Shown here one piece after another: positions 26,135-38,648 of a DNA stretch of 64,000 nucleotides (positions are counted from its first letter, which is position 1; each line of letters begins with the position of its first letter). Origin of the DNA: Hofstenia miamia (taxonomy: Eukaryota > Xenacoelomorpha > Acoela > Hofsteniidae); assembly GCA_900660155.1 (NCBI GenBank), contig CABFPE010000614.1, positions 326,480 through 390,479 of the forward strand, read 5' to 3'. The position numbers and the translations under genes were made by a program. Under the pieces are notes generated by a model, which searched no databases, was not told the DNA's origin, and saw nothing but the letters and a program-made list of their open reading frames with translations.

Positions 26135-28480
26135 GTTTGTTGGTTCCTATATTGTTTTCCATCTTTTGTATTTCCATCAGATTGATGTGGCAAAAACAGC
26201 ATGACAAGTCATTTTCCATAATCCTAGCAAATCATAATTTAAGAGTTGAAGAACCCAACTCATTTCTCTGATTCAAAATCTCTTATTTAAAGTGACAGAA
26301 AAGCAAGATTTCGGGAAAAAATAGATTTTGTTGTTTTTTTTTCATTCTAAGTGTTTTGTCATTTTTACCGTATATTGAAATGTCGCGTAGTAATAGAAAT
26401 ATCTTTTTTTCAAAGTCAATCACTTAGAAAGTTTTGTAAAACATTGTAAAAAAACTAACACTTGCATTATTTCCATATTCCACAAAGCGCCTGTTGTTTT
26501 TTCACTATTGCAATTATTAACTGTTTTGAAATATATTTAAAAAAAATAAATCTTGAGTAACTGGTAGAGACTTCTGGTAGTCGAATATGTATAAATCGTC
26601 CATATTTTATTTCTGTTTTCTTTGGGAATTACCAGAGAAAATTGTGGGATTCAAATTTTTTCGAAGTTCCTCATCATTCGGTGCATCACTTTCACCTATA
26701 TTGCTTTCTGCATTGACCAAAGCTTGTTTTCAACAGCAGAAACCTATAAAACATCCACCTAAGTCTGATAAATTACTATAAAGAAAAATAATTCACTATA
26801 AGGAACTTATATTCAAAGTTATTTACTAGATATAACTTAAGCCAATTCGACTAAATTACCATTCAAATCACCATAACTGATAATATAATTGGAATAAAAA
26901 ACTATATATCTTTTGGGGTACTTGGGTGAATTATGTCCTTTTTAGAGGAGGTTTGATAGTTGTCAAGTTTTCTAAGAAAAATTTGCTCTAGTCAGGTAAA
27001 ATTTGTTTTTTACGATTCACAATGCGACTGATTAACTCAAATTGTGGGCATTGACTACGTCACTTAACTTATTGATTCGAATTGATACTATGCTGAATTT
27101 AGTTTCAGCTATTGTAAACTTAAAACTAAAAAACTAATTACGTATTAAGGCTATTGACAAAATGTATAATTTTTAGTCTATATTCATGTCATTTAGTTCA
27201 ACATTTGTCTTTATGACGATTTTTTAAAAATATTCTTCAATATAAACTTATCTGTTAATGATGGGGGTCATGAGAGAACCCTTTATACCCATGAAAAGTA
27301 ATTTTCAACAAATTCTAGAATAAAAATAGAAAACTGAAAGGGAATATTTGCGATAAAGCAAACGTAATGCTACAGTATACATTAATAGCTGTCCTTCATT
27401 TTCTATACAAATATTAGACCAATAGACAAAGTCTCACTTGGACTTGGAAGCATTTTGTGTAACCCTAACCCTATTTTTACTTTGTTTTTTTACTTACGTC
27501 ATATATTGAGGGAGGACGGTGAAAAACTGCTCCTGACGTCAAAATATGCCATTTCGTTTAAGACCGCAATGTTAAAATGGAACAATGTGATTTTGCCCTT
27601 TTTAAAAATAGTGATATAAATTGTACAGCACAATGCTATTCTTCATTTTGTGCTATCCAAATTGTTACATAAGAAATTCATCATTGGGAATAAAATGACT
27701 TAAAAATGAAACACAAAATGCTTTACAGTAAAATTATTTTAGTACTACCATTTGATGAAGTGTCCATACATTTTTTTGAGCACAAATTGACACAATTTTT
27801 TCAGAAAATGAAAAGAAATCTAAGTTTTTCGTGAGCCTTCAACTAATCAAATTTTTTTTTTTTAAGATATTTGGTTGGGGATGGAACTTTGTACCCCAAT
27901 GAAAATAGGGTTAAGCTCTTGAATTGTCACTGCACATTTTAATAAAGCATCGTACTTGAAAAAAAGCAATTGCTAAAAATAAATGTTCTGTGTTAGTTTG
28001 CGTAGAAGGATCAAGAAAATAACTGCTAAAGTGGAATTTACGGAGCGATTAACCTTATAAATGACAAAATTTAAGTGAATTCTGGTTTCGATATTGCTAC
28101 AAGAAACAAATGCACACATAAATAACTTAAATTTGTGAGTATATAATAAATGAACAATTCCGGAATAGATAATCAAATAGAGAATAGAAGCTTTCATTAA
28201 GGAAAGATAGTTTCTAGCAAAATTTGCTGAGCTTAATTAAGAAACGTTTCTTCAATATGGAGATAGATGGGGAAATGCCTTATATTTATACCACTCTGTT
28301 TCAAGAGTGTCAAAGGTTCCAAATTTTTTATCTATTTGGCCCTGCCTCAGCATGCTAGGCGCAATTTTTGGAACATCAGTGATCTCTATGCCGGCAGTGC
28401 AGCAGAATATCAAATTTGGTGTTATATCAGTATTCAGTCAAATGTAAGCTATAGTTCTGCCTAGTATCGCTTCTTGGTGA
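26135..28480. other. non-coding stretch with ambiguous coding-like patches
   Basis: At 26590-26780 both strands are open; on minus about 37 codons reading VNAESNIGESDAPND end at a stop near 26616 and look like an acidic C-terminus. At 28359-28443 a plus patch lies between a 'gcatgctag' acceptor and AT|GTAAGC. On minus near 28110 a fine acceptor (catttgtttcttgtag) precedes an open frame. A CRE-type octamer is at 27534-27541. None is firm enough for its own gene call. Confidence 0.4.
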
Positions 28481-28499
28481 TGAATATGATTGATTTATG

Positions 28500-28625
28500 A
28501 AGGAAGGAGTAAAAGAGTCCAGACAACGCCCGGTCGAGATATAGTTAAGCACTAGACTTCGAAATGTCGAATGACTCTGAAAGGACAGAGTAGAGGCAAA
28601 GGCTATGCAGGACGTTGCAGATAAC
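28500..28625 (+). mobile_element. possible tRNA-derived SINE remnant
   Basis: The block beginning gcccggtcgagatatagtta and continuing agcactagacttcgaaatg resembles the A-box half of a Leu/Ser-type tRNA (consensus ggccgagtggttaag, then ctagacttcgaat), as in tRNA-derived SINEs. It is GC-richer than its surroundings. The B box is degenerate and no tail or target duplication was found. Confidence 0.35.
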
Positions 28626-30284
28626 TATATTAGTCTTTATAAAAAATTCTTAATATTCAGTATATGTGTAAGCACCAAATAAAATTTGCTTAGTACCAAC
28701 TTCAAGTAGTTGTATGCATAAAATTATATTTAAATTATCATCGTGATATAGAAATGAAAAATTGTGGCAGCTAAAATGTCTTTTCAATTATTAATCAAAT
28801 TTAATATAGTTTTACAATACAATAGCAATTCTTTTTGAAGTATCAATTCAAGTTAGCCTATGTACGTAGTTTAATTCAAAAGCTAATATTTATTTTTGGC
28901 GTTAATTTTTAAAGTAATACTTTGCATGCTGGAAAAGTTGGTATTGACGTCACTCAAAATGACGGAACGAGATACAATTTTTTAGATCATTAACATTCTT
29001 TTAAGTTTCTGAAGTTACAATTTTTTCCTCAAAATATAGAGTTTTTTGCTAACATCGATATATTCGAGTTCGAATCTCACCTAATCTATCATGCTGCTAA
29101 CATCAAAATAAACTATAGATCAATTACTTAAAATTTTTTGTGAAGGCTGAATAAAAATACAGGAAGGAAAGACATCCATGTAATCATTGAGGCAATGTAA
29201 GAAAAAAGCTGCTACATAACTTGCTAATGCTTAGGGTATTGTGTGGGGCCTAAAAATCTAGGATCACAAAATTAACAATTTTGATTTATCCAAAATAAAC
29301 CTGGTCCAAACATTACTTATTTTCAAGTTTACTTACAAACTCAGATATTTATGCAATTTAAATAAAGGAAAATCCTATTATTTCAGTTATTAATAAGAAT
29401 GTGATCATAGAATATGCTTAAAAATAGCAGAATTAAAATACATTTTCAGAATTTTTTTATAAAAATATTATAATTATCCTAACGATTTTAGATATAGGTC
29501 TGAATTTGACACCAAATTTTAAGCAAATTCACAAGTAAGCCAAATATTGTACTATTATTATAATATAGTTGTAAAAAATATCACCCCAGTTAACATATGC
29601 ATTTCTTACAATTTTCAATTTTCATAAACGCTATAATTCACTAATTAATAACGATATCGAAAATCTAAAAACAAGAAGGGCTGATCGTTGGATTCTTTGC
29701 ATGAAGTCACCTCTGACTTTGCGCAAAGGGCGCTGAAAGAAATTTGGAGCTTACACTAAAAAACAAAACTGTTGCTCTCACGAACTTTTGACCACACTAT
29801 AGTCGAACGATTAGGTATAAGCAGTATTTGAAAAATTAAAAAAAGCTTTTTTCTGTTGTATTGTGTGAAAGTCTCACACAACGGCAAGCCTGAAATCTTC
29901 TCACCAGGCCGAAAAGGGTTAAGCAAAATTAAACGCAAAAGCTTCGATTTTTCATACATCCCGATATGGATAAATACTAATTATAAATTAAGGATTGGCA
30001 ACTAGTTCGAAGTAAATGCGTTTTTCGATACTTGACTACCACTAAAATATTTTTCAGAATTTTTCTTTATTTCGGCTACAATTTTTGTTAAGTATTTTGC
30101 TTAGATATATTTTAATAATTAAGACACACTACTTAAATGAATTACTTAAATGTGTCAAGAAAACAAGAAATTTGACGTATATACATGAATGACGCACGCT
30201 TTGAGCAAGATCTAAGCAAATAAATTCGTGATATAATTTAATATTGCAACATTCAAAAGTTATATTATAGTCTGTAAACATGAG
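28626..30284. other. AT-rich non-coding stretch
   Basis: A TTCGAATC word at about 29063 looks like a tRNA T-loop but has no matching partner arms. A CRE-type octamer is at 28945-28952. No gene seen. Confidence 0.55.
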
Positions 30285-30460
30285 GAGATCCTATTACTCC
30301 TCTGTAAGACGGAAAGGTAGTAATTATTTTATCCGCTCGGCTATCCCTATATCTACACTATTCCGATTCGATTCGACCTGGGGATCACTTTTGAGTAGAG
30401 GTTAGCGATCCCTCCGCAAGCCAATCTCCGCGAGCACTCTTGAGCCTTCTTTAGTTATAT
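30285..30460 (-). mobile_element. possible tRNA-derived SINE remnant, perhaps dimeric
   Basis: Read on minus, the block contains TAGCCGAGCGG (about 30335), a perfect fit to the internal A-box consensus TRGCNNAGYGG. Upstream of it are a second A-box-like word and ggtcgaatcga, close to a B box. GC content rises sharply over the block. The arrangement suggests one or two tRNA-like units. No poly-A or simple tail is obvious. Confidence 0.35.
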
Positions 30461-31206
30461 TAAGAATAAAACACGGAATAAAATATATTTAGACAGACTA
30501 CCAGCGAAATATATGTAGAGCTAAAACGTATGGCTATCAGAAGTAGAAACGAAAACTGCTCTCAATGAAATTGAAATTGAAAGTTATTAGCAATTACAAA
30601 TACATATTTATCTACAAAATATTTCAGAGCAGTTCTGGTTCCCATGGTCATTAGACTGCTTCATACATTAAGTATGGAAATTATTTGAATATTTTTACAA
30701 AAATTAAATTTCTCATTGAAAAAAATGTTTATTTGCATGATATTCAGGCAAAGGCACATGTTTTAGCACATATGTTTATCATTGAATGAGTGAACAAATC
30801 GGTTTGTTACAGAAAAGTAACACTTGCGGAAATAATGTTAAATGGATCGATACTACAAAATGATGCAATTAATGCGACATTTATTACACTTTTCTAAATT
30901 TTATTCAACGTCATTTACAATATGATTGAAGAAAAAATAAGAATAAAATAATAGTACTAAACTTACAAAAATATACAACACCAGCCCATTTCTGAGCGAA
31001 TATGTATACAATTTGTGAACGTGCGCAACTCTTTACTCTATTTATACTCATTTTTGCTATATTTTTCATTTTTTTGAAGCTGGCAGACATAATTTGATAA
31101 ATACATAAATTATAATAGAAAAGAAACAAAAGTTCTAATCATAAAATTCACAAACAATTATAGTTGGCAAAGAAATTCATTCCCTTAGCTTTGAGAATCA
31201 AAGGTA

Positions 31207-31224
31207 TGTCTCTTATACACATCT
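31207..31224. other. 18-base match to the Tn5 mosaic end (likely library adapter residue)
   Basis: TGTCTCTTATACACATCT is identical to 18 of the 19 bases of the Tn5 mosaic end used in tagmentation libraries; only the first base differs (A for C). The flanks look genomic and do not continue into the common adapter arms. A chance match of this length is very unlikely. Confidence 0.8.
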
Positions 31225-32471
31225 CGCTTACTATTATCCAGTTCGAAATATAGCGACAGGGCTGGCCTTAGCTTGTACGTGGTTCAGGGCAAAATATGAC
31301 ATACAAGTAAACTTAAAATGTAATGATAACATCGTCTCTGATATTATAATGTGGATTTCGCATCTTACTTGTTGGGAAATTATATAGTTTCGAAAAAATA
31401 TCATTTTTGCTCGATACTTATAATTATAGATCATTGAATATAATTGCATCCCAACAGTTGAAAATATCGGTTCTAAATCAAAGAAGTAGTTTCAGTAAGT
31501 GCATGCATTGCACTTTGAGAATATTACAAACATATTAAGCATTTTGAGGGTAATTATAGATTTTAGAAAACATTAATCCTTTAGTATTTTAAAGAATCTT
31601 TAAGCCACGTTAAAGAAATTTAGTGTTTGTCGAACAATATTGAACGAAGATTTCTTTAAGTCATTCTTTAAAGCAAATCAGGTTTTGTATAAACCTATCT
31701 AATGCTTTAATTAAGGATAATGATTGTTTCAAGAACGTTAAGGTATAAACAAAATTTTTTTGGAACTGCATATATTGTTATCAGTAGTTCTTTGGCTTAG
31801 TTGTATGTATGCACTAAATGGTCTGAATTTCATAGTTAAATTTTGCTACGTTCAGTGCTTTAATATTTCCAATTACTAGCAATTACAATCGTTAAGAAAT
31901 AAACTTCTAGTATTTTGAAAGCCTACTTTTTGTCACTCCATATAAGAATGCAATTATTATTATTATTGTTTTTAATAATATAATGAAATATAACATAATG
32001 TGGAAAATAATATAATATTAAAAATATAATATAATATGATATACTTATAATTGCAAAATATATATATATATATAATTGTATCCTAAGTATATACCAATAT
32101 AATATATACTTATCATGCTTAGAATATATTTAATACAGTTGCGTATTTTTGTCAACTAATAATTAAATATTAGATTAATTGAATTAAGATATATTTGATA
32201 TTTACCGCGTATTTATGAAGATTTGTTGTGCAGCTGTTACTATCATCTACTAAATTCAGAAAATCAAAATTCCATGCTACATCAATCTCAATTGATAACA
32301 GTTACCACTTAGGTCACAAATATCTAATAATTTTAACGCTAAAAAGCGAAAAGATTTTTATTTGTTGTAAATCATAGTGTGCAACTGGCAATATAATTTT
32401 TGAATTGATATTGTGAATAATTTAAATTGAATTTTCTCAAGTTTACTAATAACTTTTCTGTAATAATTTTT

Positions 32472-32532
32472 TAGCGCGGAGCCCCCAAAACGCGGAGCCC
32501 ACGGCATATGCCCCCCCTCTAAAGCCGGTACT
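32472..32532 (-). mobile_element. terminus of a hAT-like or similar non-autonomous repeat
   Basis: On minus the segment begins CAGTACCGGCTTTAGAGGGG and continues with G-rich words and two copies of gggctccgcg. CAG..CCGG-type ends followed by G-rich sequence are common in hAT-like MITEs. The other end was not found. Confidence 0.4.
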
Positions 32533-33241
32533 GTATAGCGACATTACAAACATATAATCTATGAATTAATGTCCTACATTTTAGACATTAATTTATCGAA
32601 TAATCAAGGAAAATGTTTAGATTTTAGCAAATAGCTTAGGAATTCAAAAATATCCCAGTCAGTTAATGTCTACAATTCAGACTGTACATGTGTGGAAATC
32701 TTTACGTTTTTAAGAGCTACGCAAATAAAGTTGAATGTTATTAAATTTGTTGAAAAACATTAGGGAATGCATGTAAACAATGGCATTGCATTTGCTAGCA
32801 GGTCTAGACAATAAATACAAAAAGACCTGAACTGTATTGCCAATACCACTGTCCATTTAAAAGGGAAAAGACATAGTTAAATGTCCACTTCGATTCCGCC
32901 TTCACCCTCTCAGTGGACAGGGCTTCAACTTAAATATACTTAATCTTAATTTATTTATGCTACGAATGTTTAAGGTAGGCAAACAAAAGTATAGTTTACG
33001 CTCTATTTGACCAGAAATTTAAACATGCTCAATGAGTGCTGCAAGTGACGGTAATTATAATTGATTTTGCATTTAATATTTCGTTATACATGATGGATAT
33101 AAATTATTTTCGATGTAGCAACTTCAAATTAGTAGACTGTAAATAAATTTGTCAATGTTCAATCCTTCTAACATTGTATTATGTGTATTGAATGTTGGTT
33201 TTAATAAAACCTATGGCATACAATTAAAATGTTACTTCTAG

Positions 33242-33378
33242 ACAACAATTCAATTTCGACATTAGTGAATTCGACCCATTCTTACCAGCAATCCAATGAA
33301 GTTGCATTCTCAAAGATGTCGATTAACTCATTGCAGGACTGGGTAATTCCTAATGAAACGCAGTCTGAAGCAGAAACG
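33242..33378 (+). CDS. exon A of a putative long-intron gene, unrecognised
   Basis: After the acceptor 'atgttacttctag' the frame is open for 45 codons, with polar, Ser/Asn/Gln-rich residues (SISTLVNSTHSYQQSNEVAF) and then LQDWVIPNETQSEAET, ending at ACG|GTATTC. GC content is well above the flanks and there is no good competing frame. Start phase 1, end phase 0, which suits exon B at 36341. No domain recognised. I infer one gene from strand, composition and phase only. Confidence 0.5.
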
Positions 33379-33425
33379 GTATTCATTATTTTAATTTTAT
33401 AACGGAATGTGATTTATATATCTAA

Positions 33426-33428
<3 letters not shown>

Positions 33429-33472
<44 letters not shown>

Positions 33473-33478
33473 TATAGA
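33429..33478. repeat. (TA)n microsatellite
   Basis: TA run with a few interruptions. Confidence 0.95.
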
Positions 33479-35939
33479 TGCAAAACAAAGTAGAATTGTA
33501 AAAGTGAATCAACCTGGACCTGCATATTTCATATTATAATATTTTTTGAGCAAGTCATTATTGTTTCCACAAATACAAATACATTTGTTCCTATCATCCA
33601 TTATAGGTATGGCTGGCTGCATACATTTAGTCCAAAGTGATAGATAACCAAAAAATCAGTTTCCGTGCTTATTGGGTGAAGGTTTATGAAGTATTTTTAT
33701 AATATTATCAGCTGAGCTTAACATAATATAAAATTGATTACCATAGCAAAAAATAAAGAGACTTTCAAGTAAGATATATAGTTTGATCAATCAAAATTTG
33801 ATTAAATTTAACTCAACAGTGGCTTTTTAACTGTATAATGGTCATAAAATCCAAACCATTTGTTATTAAATGTAATCCATAGAATGGTTATGGTTATACA
33901 ATATATTAACTTTTATTACTTCGCAAAACATTTAAGTATATAGTAATCAATAATGAAGTTTATCCCAGTTTAGACACAAACTTAGCTTAAAGAATACCTA
34001 GCTAATGTCATTTATTAATATCATTGCACAAGGTAAAACTAATCATTTCATTAAAATGCGTATGGCTATGTGAAATATAAAGTTTTTTATAATATAATTA
34101 TACTTTTCCGAAATTATTTACATAAATATCCAATTACATACGTAGAATGTTCTGACGAGTTGGGGAGACATCTTAGTTATGATCAATCTAATGGCCAAAA
34201 CCGCGGACGAGGGGAAGATATTTGCGAAATTTTTAAAATATTGAAAGATTAGATTATAAAAATGCATCTCACGAACTTAATTTTAAAAGGTTCGTAGTTT
34301 TTTCAAAAAATTTGACTTCACCTGTCAAAATCAAATTTGAAAACCGGGTGGAAGGATATTTCATCATGTTTCCTACTGCAAAAATGTTTGCAAAGTGTTT
34401 AATCAATATATCATTCTGGCTTCTTTCCTAAAAATTCTTGAAAACAAATTAATCTATGCAAAATCTGCACTTTGCTTATCACCGTGAAATCCATGTAAAA
34501 AGTTTTCCTACATACTCAGATTTTTATTTTACAATTACAAATCTGGGAGAATTTTGAAAATATTTCATTTTGATGTCAAAAGATTTTTGCTAGGGTACTA
34601 GAGGTGAGTTGACCACCTAAATCATTCTGCCCTGTTTTCTCTTGTTCACAAAAATTACCTTATTCTGGTAAAATATAACACGTAAAACCTATTACTTTAG
34701 CCTAAATCGGACTATTTTTATAGTTTGCGGATGTGCATTGGATGCATATAGGAAAATTTTAATGTTTCCTCCACATTTTATCCAAGTAAAACAGTCCGAA
34801 TCCTCATGTTTATACCATTTTATGCAAGAGGGTCACGCATAGTACACATTGCAATTGCTATCAAAAGATTAGTAAGTAATTTTCAAGAATTGCTTCTATT
34901 GTCAAGACCGGAAACAGAAAGGGGAGGGGGTTGCCCCTCTAAGAAAATTTTTAAAATTGTGAAAAAAAAATTACATACTGAACTTATTTTGTACCTAAAT
35001 AACCCCTTAGCATTTGAATTTACCGTGGTCAATGTCTACGGTATTGCCCAGCAAGCAATAATAGAATTTTCCATCATTGTTTTTGGTAGCACGGTGTTTT
35101 GGATTTACAAAAACAGAGCATTTAAGTGATTTGTACAACTAAGCTGAATATTACTAAAATTTTGCAGTTGTCACCAACTGAAATCTTTTATTGTCCTGTT
35201 TACAACAGGATAAATTGAATCATAATGTTGCCCTGATTTTATCCAGTTTTTCCAATTATCTCGTTATCCTGTTCTGCTTTTATCATGTATTGATCGCAAC
35301 TGCATTGAATACATATTTCAAAATCTCGAAATATATGTCTTAGACTCTAGTAATTTTCTGTCCATCTTGGCAAATAAAGTTGTTTTGTCTTGAAGGCATA
35401 TGGAACACCGCAATTCGTGAAAAATTGAAAACAAATTGACATAGAACAGTAAATATTGATCCAACAGTTTAATTTTAATGGAAGCAAATTCAACATCGTC
35501 TAAAATGGGTCTTTTCTAAGATAATAGAGCTTTCATCAGATGTTTCAAGAGTACAGAGATAAACAAATTAAATTACAAATGGATAAAATGTGGTGCCTAT
35601 GTTATAACAAAATTACGTTATAAACAAAGCTGTGTAGACGTTTTGTAAATAAATAAGTTGAAGAATAAACCTACGCAAGTATATGAACAATCAAACTTAT
35701 TAATGTGTAATAAAATCACATAACTATAACAAATTCAAATATTTAATATTATATAATTTTTTTCATTTAACTATCGAATATATTATATATGAGTATACCG
35801 CATTCCATACTATGTAAAATTTTTCTACCAAAATAATTTCAACAATCTCTTGTTATATATATATATATATATAACGAATTTTCCCAACGAAATGCATTGG
35901 TATTTTATAGTCCCTTTTTATTAAGGGCTACACACCTAT
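33479..35939. other. non-coding stretch
   Basis: A 107-codon plus frame at 34806-35129 has no splice signals or motif and crosses a G-run and an A-run; I do not trust it. A frame at 34070-34252 is similar. A short (TA)n is at 35854-35873. Confidence 0.5.
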
Positions 35940-36072
35940 TTAATTAGTAGCAATATTTATAAGCCTGCGAAGAGCAAAGACTACAAATGCTAAGGTAGAT
36001 TTAATTTTCAATCCAGCACCATGAATGAAATCATTTCTTTCAAATTTGTGATTAAATATTGAAACAAAATCC
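35940..36072 (-). CDS. possible terminal exon, unrecognised
   Basis: A strong acceptor on minus (ttaatgttttctgttctag) is followed by 43 codons reading DFVSIFNHKFERNDFIHGAG and ending LINIATN at TAA 35940-35942. Start phase 2. The composition is plausible for a protein end. It sits between plus-strand exons A and B, so either it is nested in an intron or one of the calls is wrong. Confidence 0.35.
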
Positions 36073-36340
36073 CTAGAACAGAAAACATTAACTTTTAAAG
36101 AAACAAGGTCAACGTAATATAAATTATCCATGCATGATATTAGTGTAATTAACTTTTAAATAACTTAATGTTTTAACGCCCTAAGCTTATGTTACGGTAG
36201 AGGAAACTAAATTAATGAAATAATAATGACATTAGTTAAAGATGTATTTTATTAAAAATGTATAAACTTTGATATGAAATTTCTTGGAATTTCGATATAA
36301 ACATGTTTTGCTTTATTGAAGATAGTAACTCAGTATTTAG

Positions 36341-36495
36341 GAATACAAGTACAACACAAACGAATTGTTTTGGAAATACCTCCGACCAAAACCTTTAAAA
36401 ACACAAACATTGGAAAAATTAACAATTGAGCAAGCAGAGGATGTCTCAGTGCACTCCGGCTACCTTGTTTCACATTACAAACAAAGGGCCCTCAC
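36341..36495 (+). CDS. exon B of a putative long-intron gene, unrecognised
   Basis: One of the best exon-like patches in the window: acceptor 'actcagtatttag', 51 open codons beginning EYKYNTNELFWKYLRPKPLK and containing TIEQAEDVSVHSGYLVSHYK, then donor AC|GTAAGC. GC content is high for the region and the minus strand is full of stops. Start phase 0, end phase 2. It would continue exon A in frame. I do not recognise the protein family. Confidence 0.55.
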
Positions 36496-36978
36496 GTAAG
36501 CCTTCTTAAATATACTGAAATAGACGCATTATTTTAAACTTTAATTAGTTAGGATGAATATCGAAATAAAAATACAGAACTTTCTAAAATTTAAGGCTTT
36601 GAGCTAGATTGAAAAATTTGCAAGAAATTGCTAATTTATTCTTGAAATTAATGTGTCACAACGATGTCGATGAGATGTTAGCCTTAGTTCGTGTCTCTAT
36701 ATTTTAGACTGTCGTGTATAAATCATTTGCCAAACTTTAAAAATTTCTCAAACTCAATTAATTGAGATTTAAAAATATGCAATATTCCACACCTAAAAAA
36801 CACAACTCCTACAACATTAATATATAATATTAATCGGCATAATTATCAACTCAAATTTTTATCTCTAGTATAAGTAAAACCTAGCACGTAATGGGGTTTC
36901 TAAAAGTTTTAATATCAATATTTTGGAAAATTCTGTGTACATACATACAAAATTAGTGCAGAGCCTCGCAATTCAAAC

Positions 36979-36979
<1 letters not shown>

Positions 36980-37043
<64 letters not shown>
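36980..37043. repeat. (TA)n microsatellite
   Basis: Uninterrupted TA run of about 64 bases. Confidence 0.97.
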
Positions 37044-37046
<3 letters not shown>

Positions 37047-37790
37047 TGTGTGGAGCTAAAGTTTGAGACATAGTAATTCTTGAAAAACGACTTTATAAAC
37101 TAGTTATTATTACAAATGTAGGATACTAGGAAGTTCATATTCATGAATTGGATATTGTTGATCTACGTATGTCTTTCAACAACTCGAAAAATGATTCACT
37201 AGTAAGACTACACTTCTAGGATTGCAAACTAAGTTTGCCTTAAATTCTAGACACACAGAAAGCAAAATAATCAAGCTTGCTACTATGATTGATCAATTGT
37301 AGGTCATTACTTCAAGTTGTTACGTTTAATATTATTTGAATTAAGTCCAGGGTCTTTTGTGTCCATTCAAAGTAACATAGATTGAAATGTCAGCGCATTT
37401 TCATTTCTGAGTGTTGACAAGATCGCACAATGAACATTGAGATAATGGATGGTTCCTTGTTTTACTGTTCTCATAATATACAACGCCAGTCAATTAAAAA
37501 AGTCGAAATGGATTTACTTTTAATAAAATTTATTAACAGATTTTGGTACTTCATTTTATGCATAATGCCTTTAAAAATGCTAGTCGTAATCAAAGCGACA
37601 CATATAATTAAAATGCATTTGTAAATATATTCATGTCAAACTAAGTATATTTACTTTTGCACTATGCGTTAGAATGCGAAATTCGCTTCATATAGCAATA
37701 TTAAACTTTCGGTTTGGTTCATGACGAAATTATAATGAATTACATTAAAATTACAACATATTTTTAATAAACTAAAAATTCGATATGTAG
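37044..37790. other. non-coding stretch
   Basis: A plus frame with ATG at 37430-37624 (64 codons) is open but has poor splice context. No other feature seen. Confidence 0.5.
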
Positions 37791-37966
37791 CTCTTCATAA
37801 AGATTTAAAACTACACTGTAAAAACAATTTTAACGAGTTTTCGTCTACTTATGATGAACGTATTAAGGACGTAGATATCGGATATTCTTTTTTCAAAATC
37901 AATTTGACAGAAATCTACACTAAACGCATTTCAATGTACCAGGCAATACTTAAGTCATTCACTTGA
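37791..37966 (+). CDS. exon-like patch E, unrecognised
   Basis: An open plus frame running from upstream of 37791 to TGA at 37964-37966, coding-like in the part FNEFSSTYDERIKDVDIGYS and following residues (INLTEIYTKRISMYQ). The minus strand has stops throughout. The left edge is uncertain: a 'gatatgtag' acceptor at 37790 is one choice, in phase 1. A donor-like GAC|GTAGAT lies inside. It could be a terminal exon or an internal one. It does not fit directly after exon B by phase, so an exon would have to lie between. Confidence 0.4.
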
Positions 37967-38490
37967 ATATTCAGAGGTGTGCAAGTACCTTTCTGGTGTC
38001 TATTGTCTACCTCACTAACTCAGCCTTTCTGATAACCTAATGTAAAAAATCAAATATTTAAGGAATGTTTTCAATTACATCAATTATATTCGGGGACGGA
38101 TCCCACAAGTGTAGTTAGGAAGGCTGTGCAAGTACATGTACTATTCATGTTGAACTTAGGTATTTTTTTACAATCGTAATCACTCACTTTTTGAAATATT
38201 TAATGTATATAATTCAGATTGGGAGGAAAGTAATTCAATAATCTAAATGTACTCAATGTAGTCCGTGGAACTTAAAAATGGATTTTGCCAAATAATTTTT
38301 TCAAAAATAAAAACACTTAATACCTTTTTGCCATGTTTTCCAATTCTCTGAAAATAATCAATATTAAAAAAAATGATTAAGACATCTCTTGGACTTCTAA
38401 CTTAAGTCCTAAGATGACCTAATATTTAAAAAGGACGTTCGTATAAGAATAATATTCTGTAGCAAAATAATACCTTGCAATTTTCGAAAA

Positions 38491-38573
38491 ATGTCTGGCT
38501 CAATCGGTAGCATTTTACATAAAGTTCTCGAAATATCATTGATGGTACTAACATTGGGAGACTTTTGTATTGT
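38491..38573 (+). CDS. possible first coding exon of a membrane protein
   Basis: ATG is followed by 27 codons beginning MSGSIGSILHKVLEISLMVL and a perfect donor GT|GTAAGT. The hydrophobic stretch could be a first membrane helix, as in small four-helix proteins. On the minus strand 38474-38648 is also open, with good splice-like ends (tatctttattag acceptor, AAG|GTATTA donor), so strand and reality are both in doubt. Short length makes chance occurrence quite possible. Confidence 0.25.
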
Positions 38574-38648
38574 GTAAGTTGGCCATAGAGATTTGAAATG
38601 TTAATATGAAGAAAAATATGCTTATTGAATGTATTATTTACAATGCTT

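Larger units (their letters stand above)
30461..33241. other. non-coding stretch
   Basis: Mostly AT-rich. It contains the mosaic-end match at 31207-31224, a repeat terminus at 32472-32532, and a GC-richer minus patch at 32827-32928 that is open for 33 codons between splice-like ends (ttaag acceptor, CAG|GTCTTT). No gene called. Confidence 0.5.

Noticed and set aside
27461-27475. Telomere-like taaccctaaccct
   Set aside because: Only two units, isolated in ordinary sequence.
29058-29075. tRNA T-arm word gagttcgaatctc
   Set aside because: No A box or acceptor pairing upstream; only a 3-base stem.
34806-35129. 107-codon plus-strand ORF
   Set aside because: Crosses homopolymer runs, has no motif or splice support, and its composition matches the non-coding background.
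38474-38648. Minus-strand 58-codon exon (acceptor tatctttattag, donor AAG|GTATTA)
   Set aside because: Competes with a plus-strand ATG exon on the same bases; neither has a recognised family, so only the plus one is listed, at low confidence.
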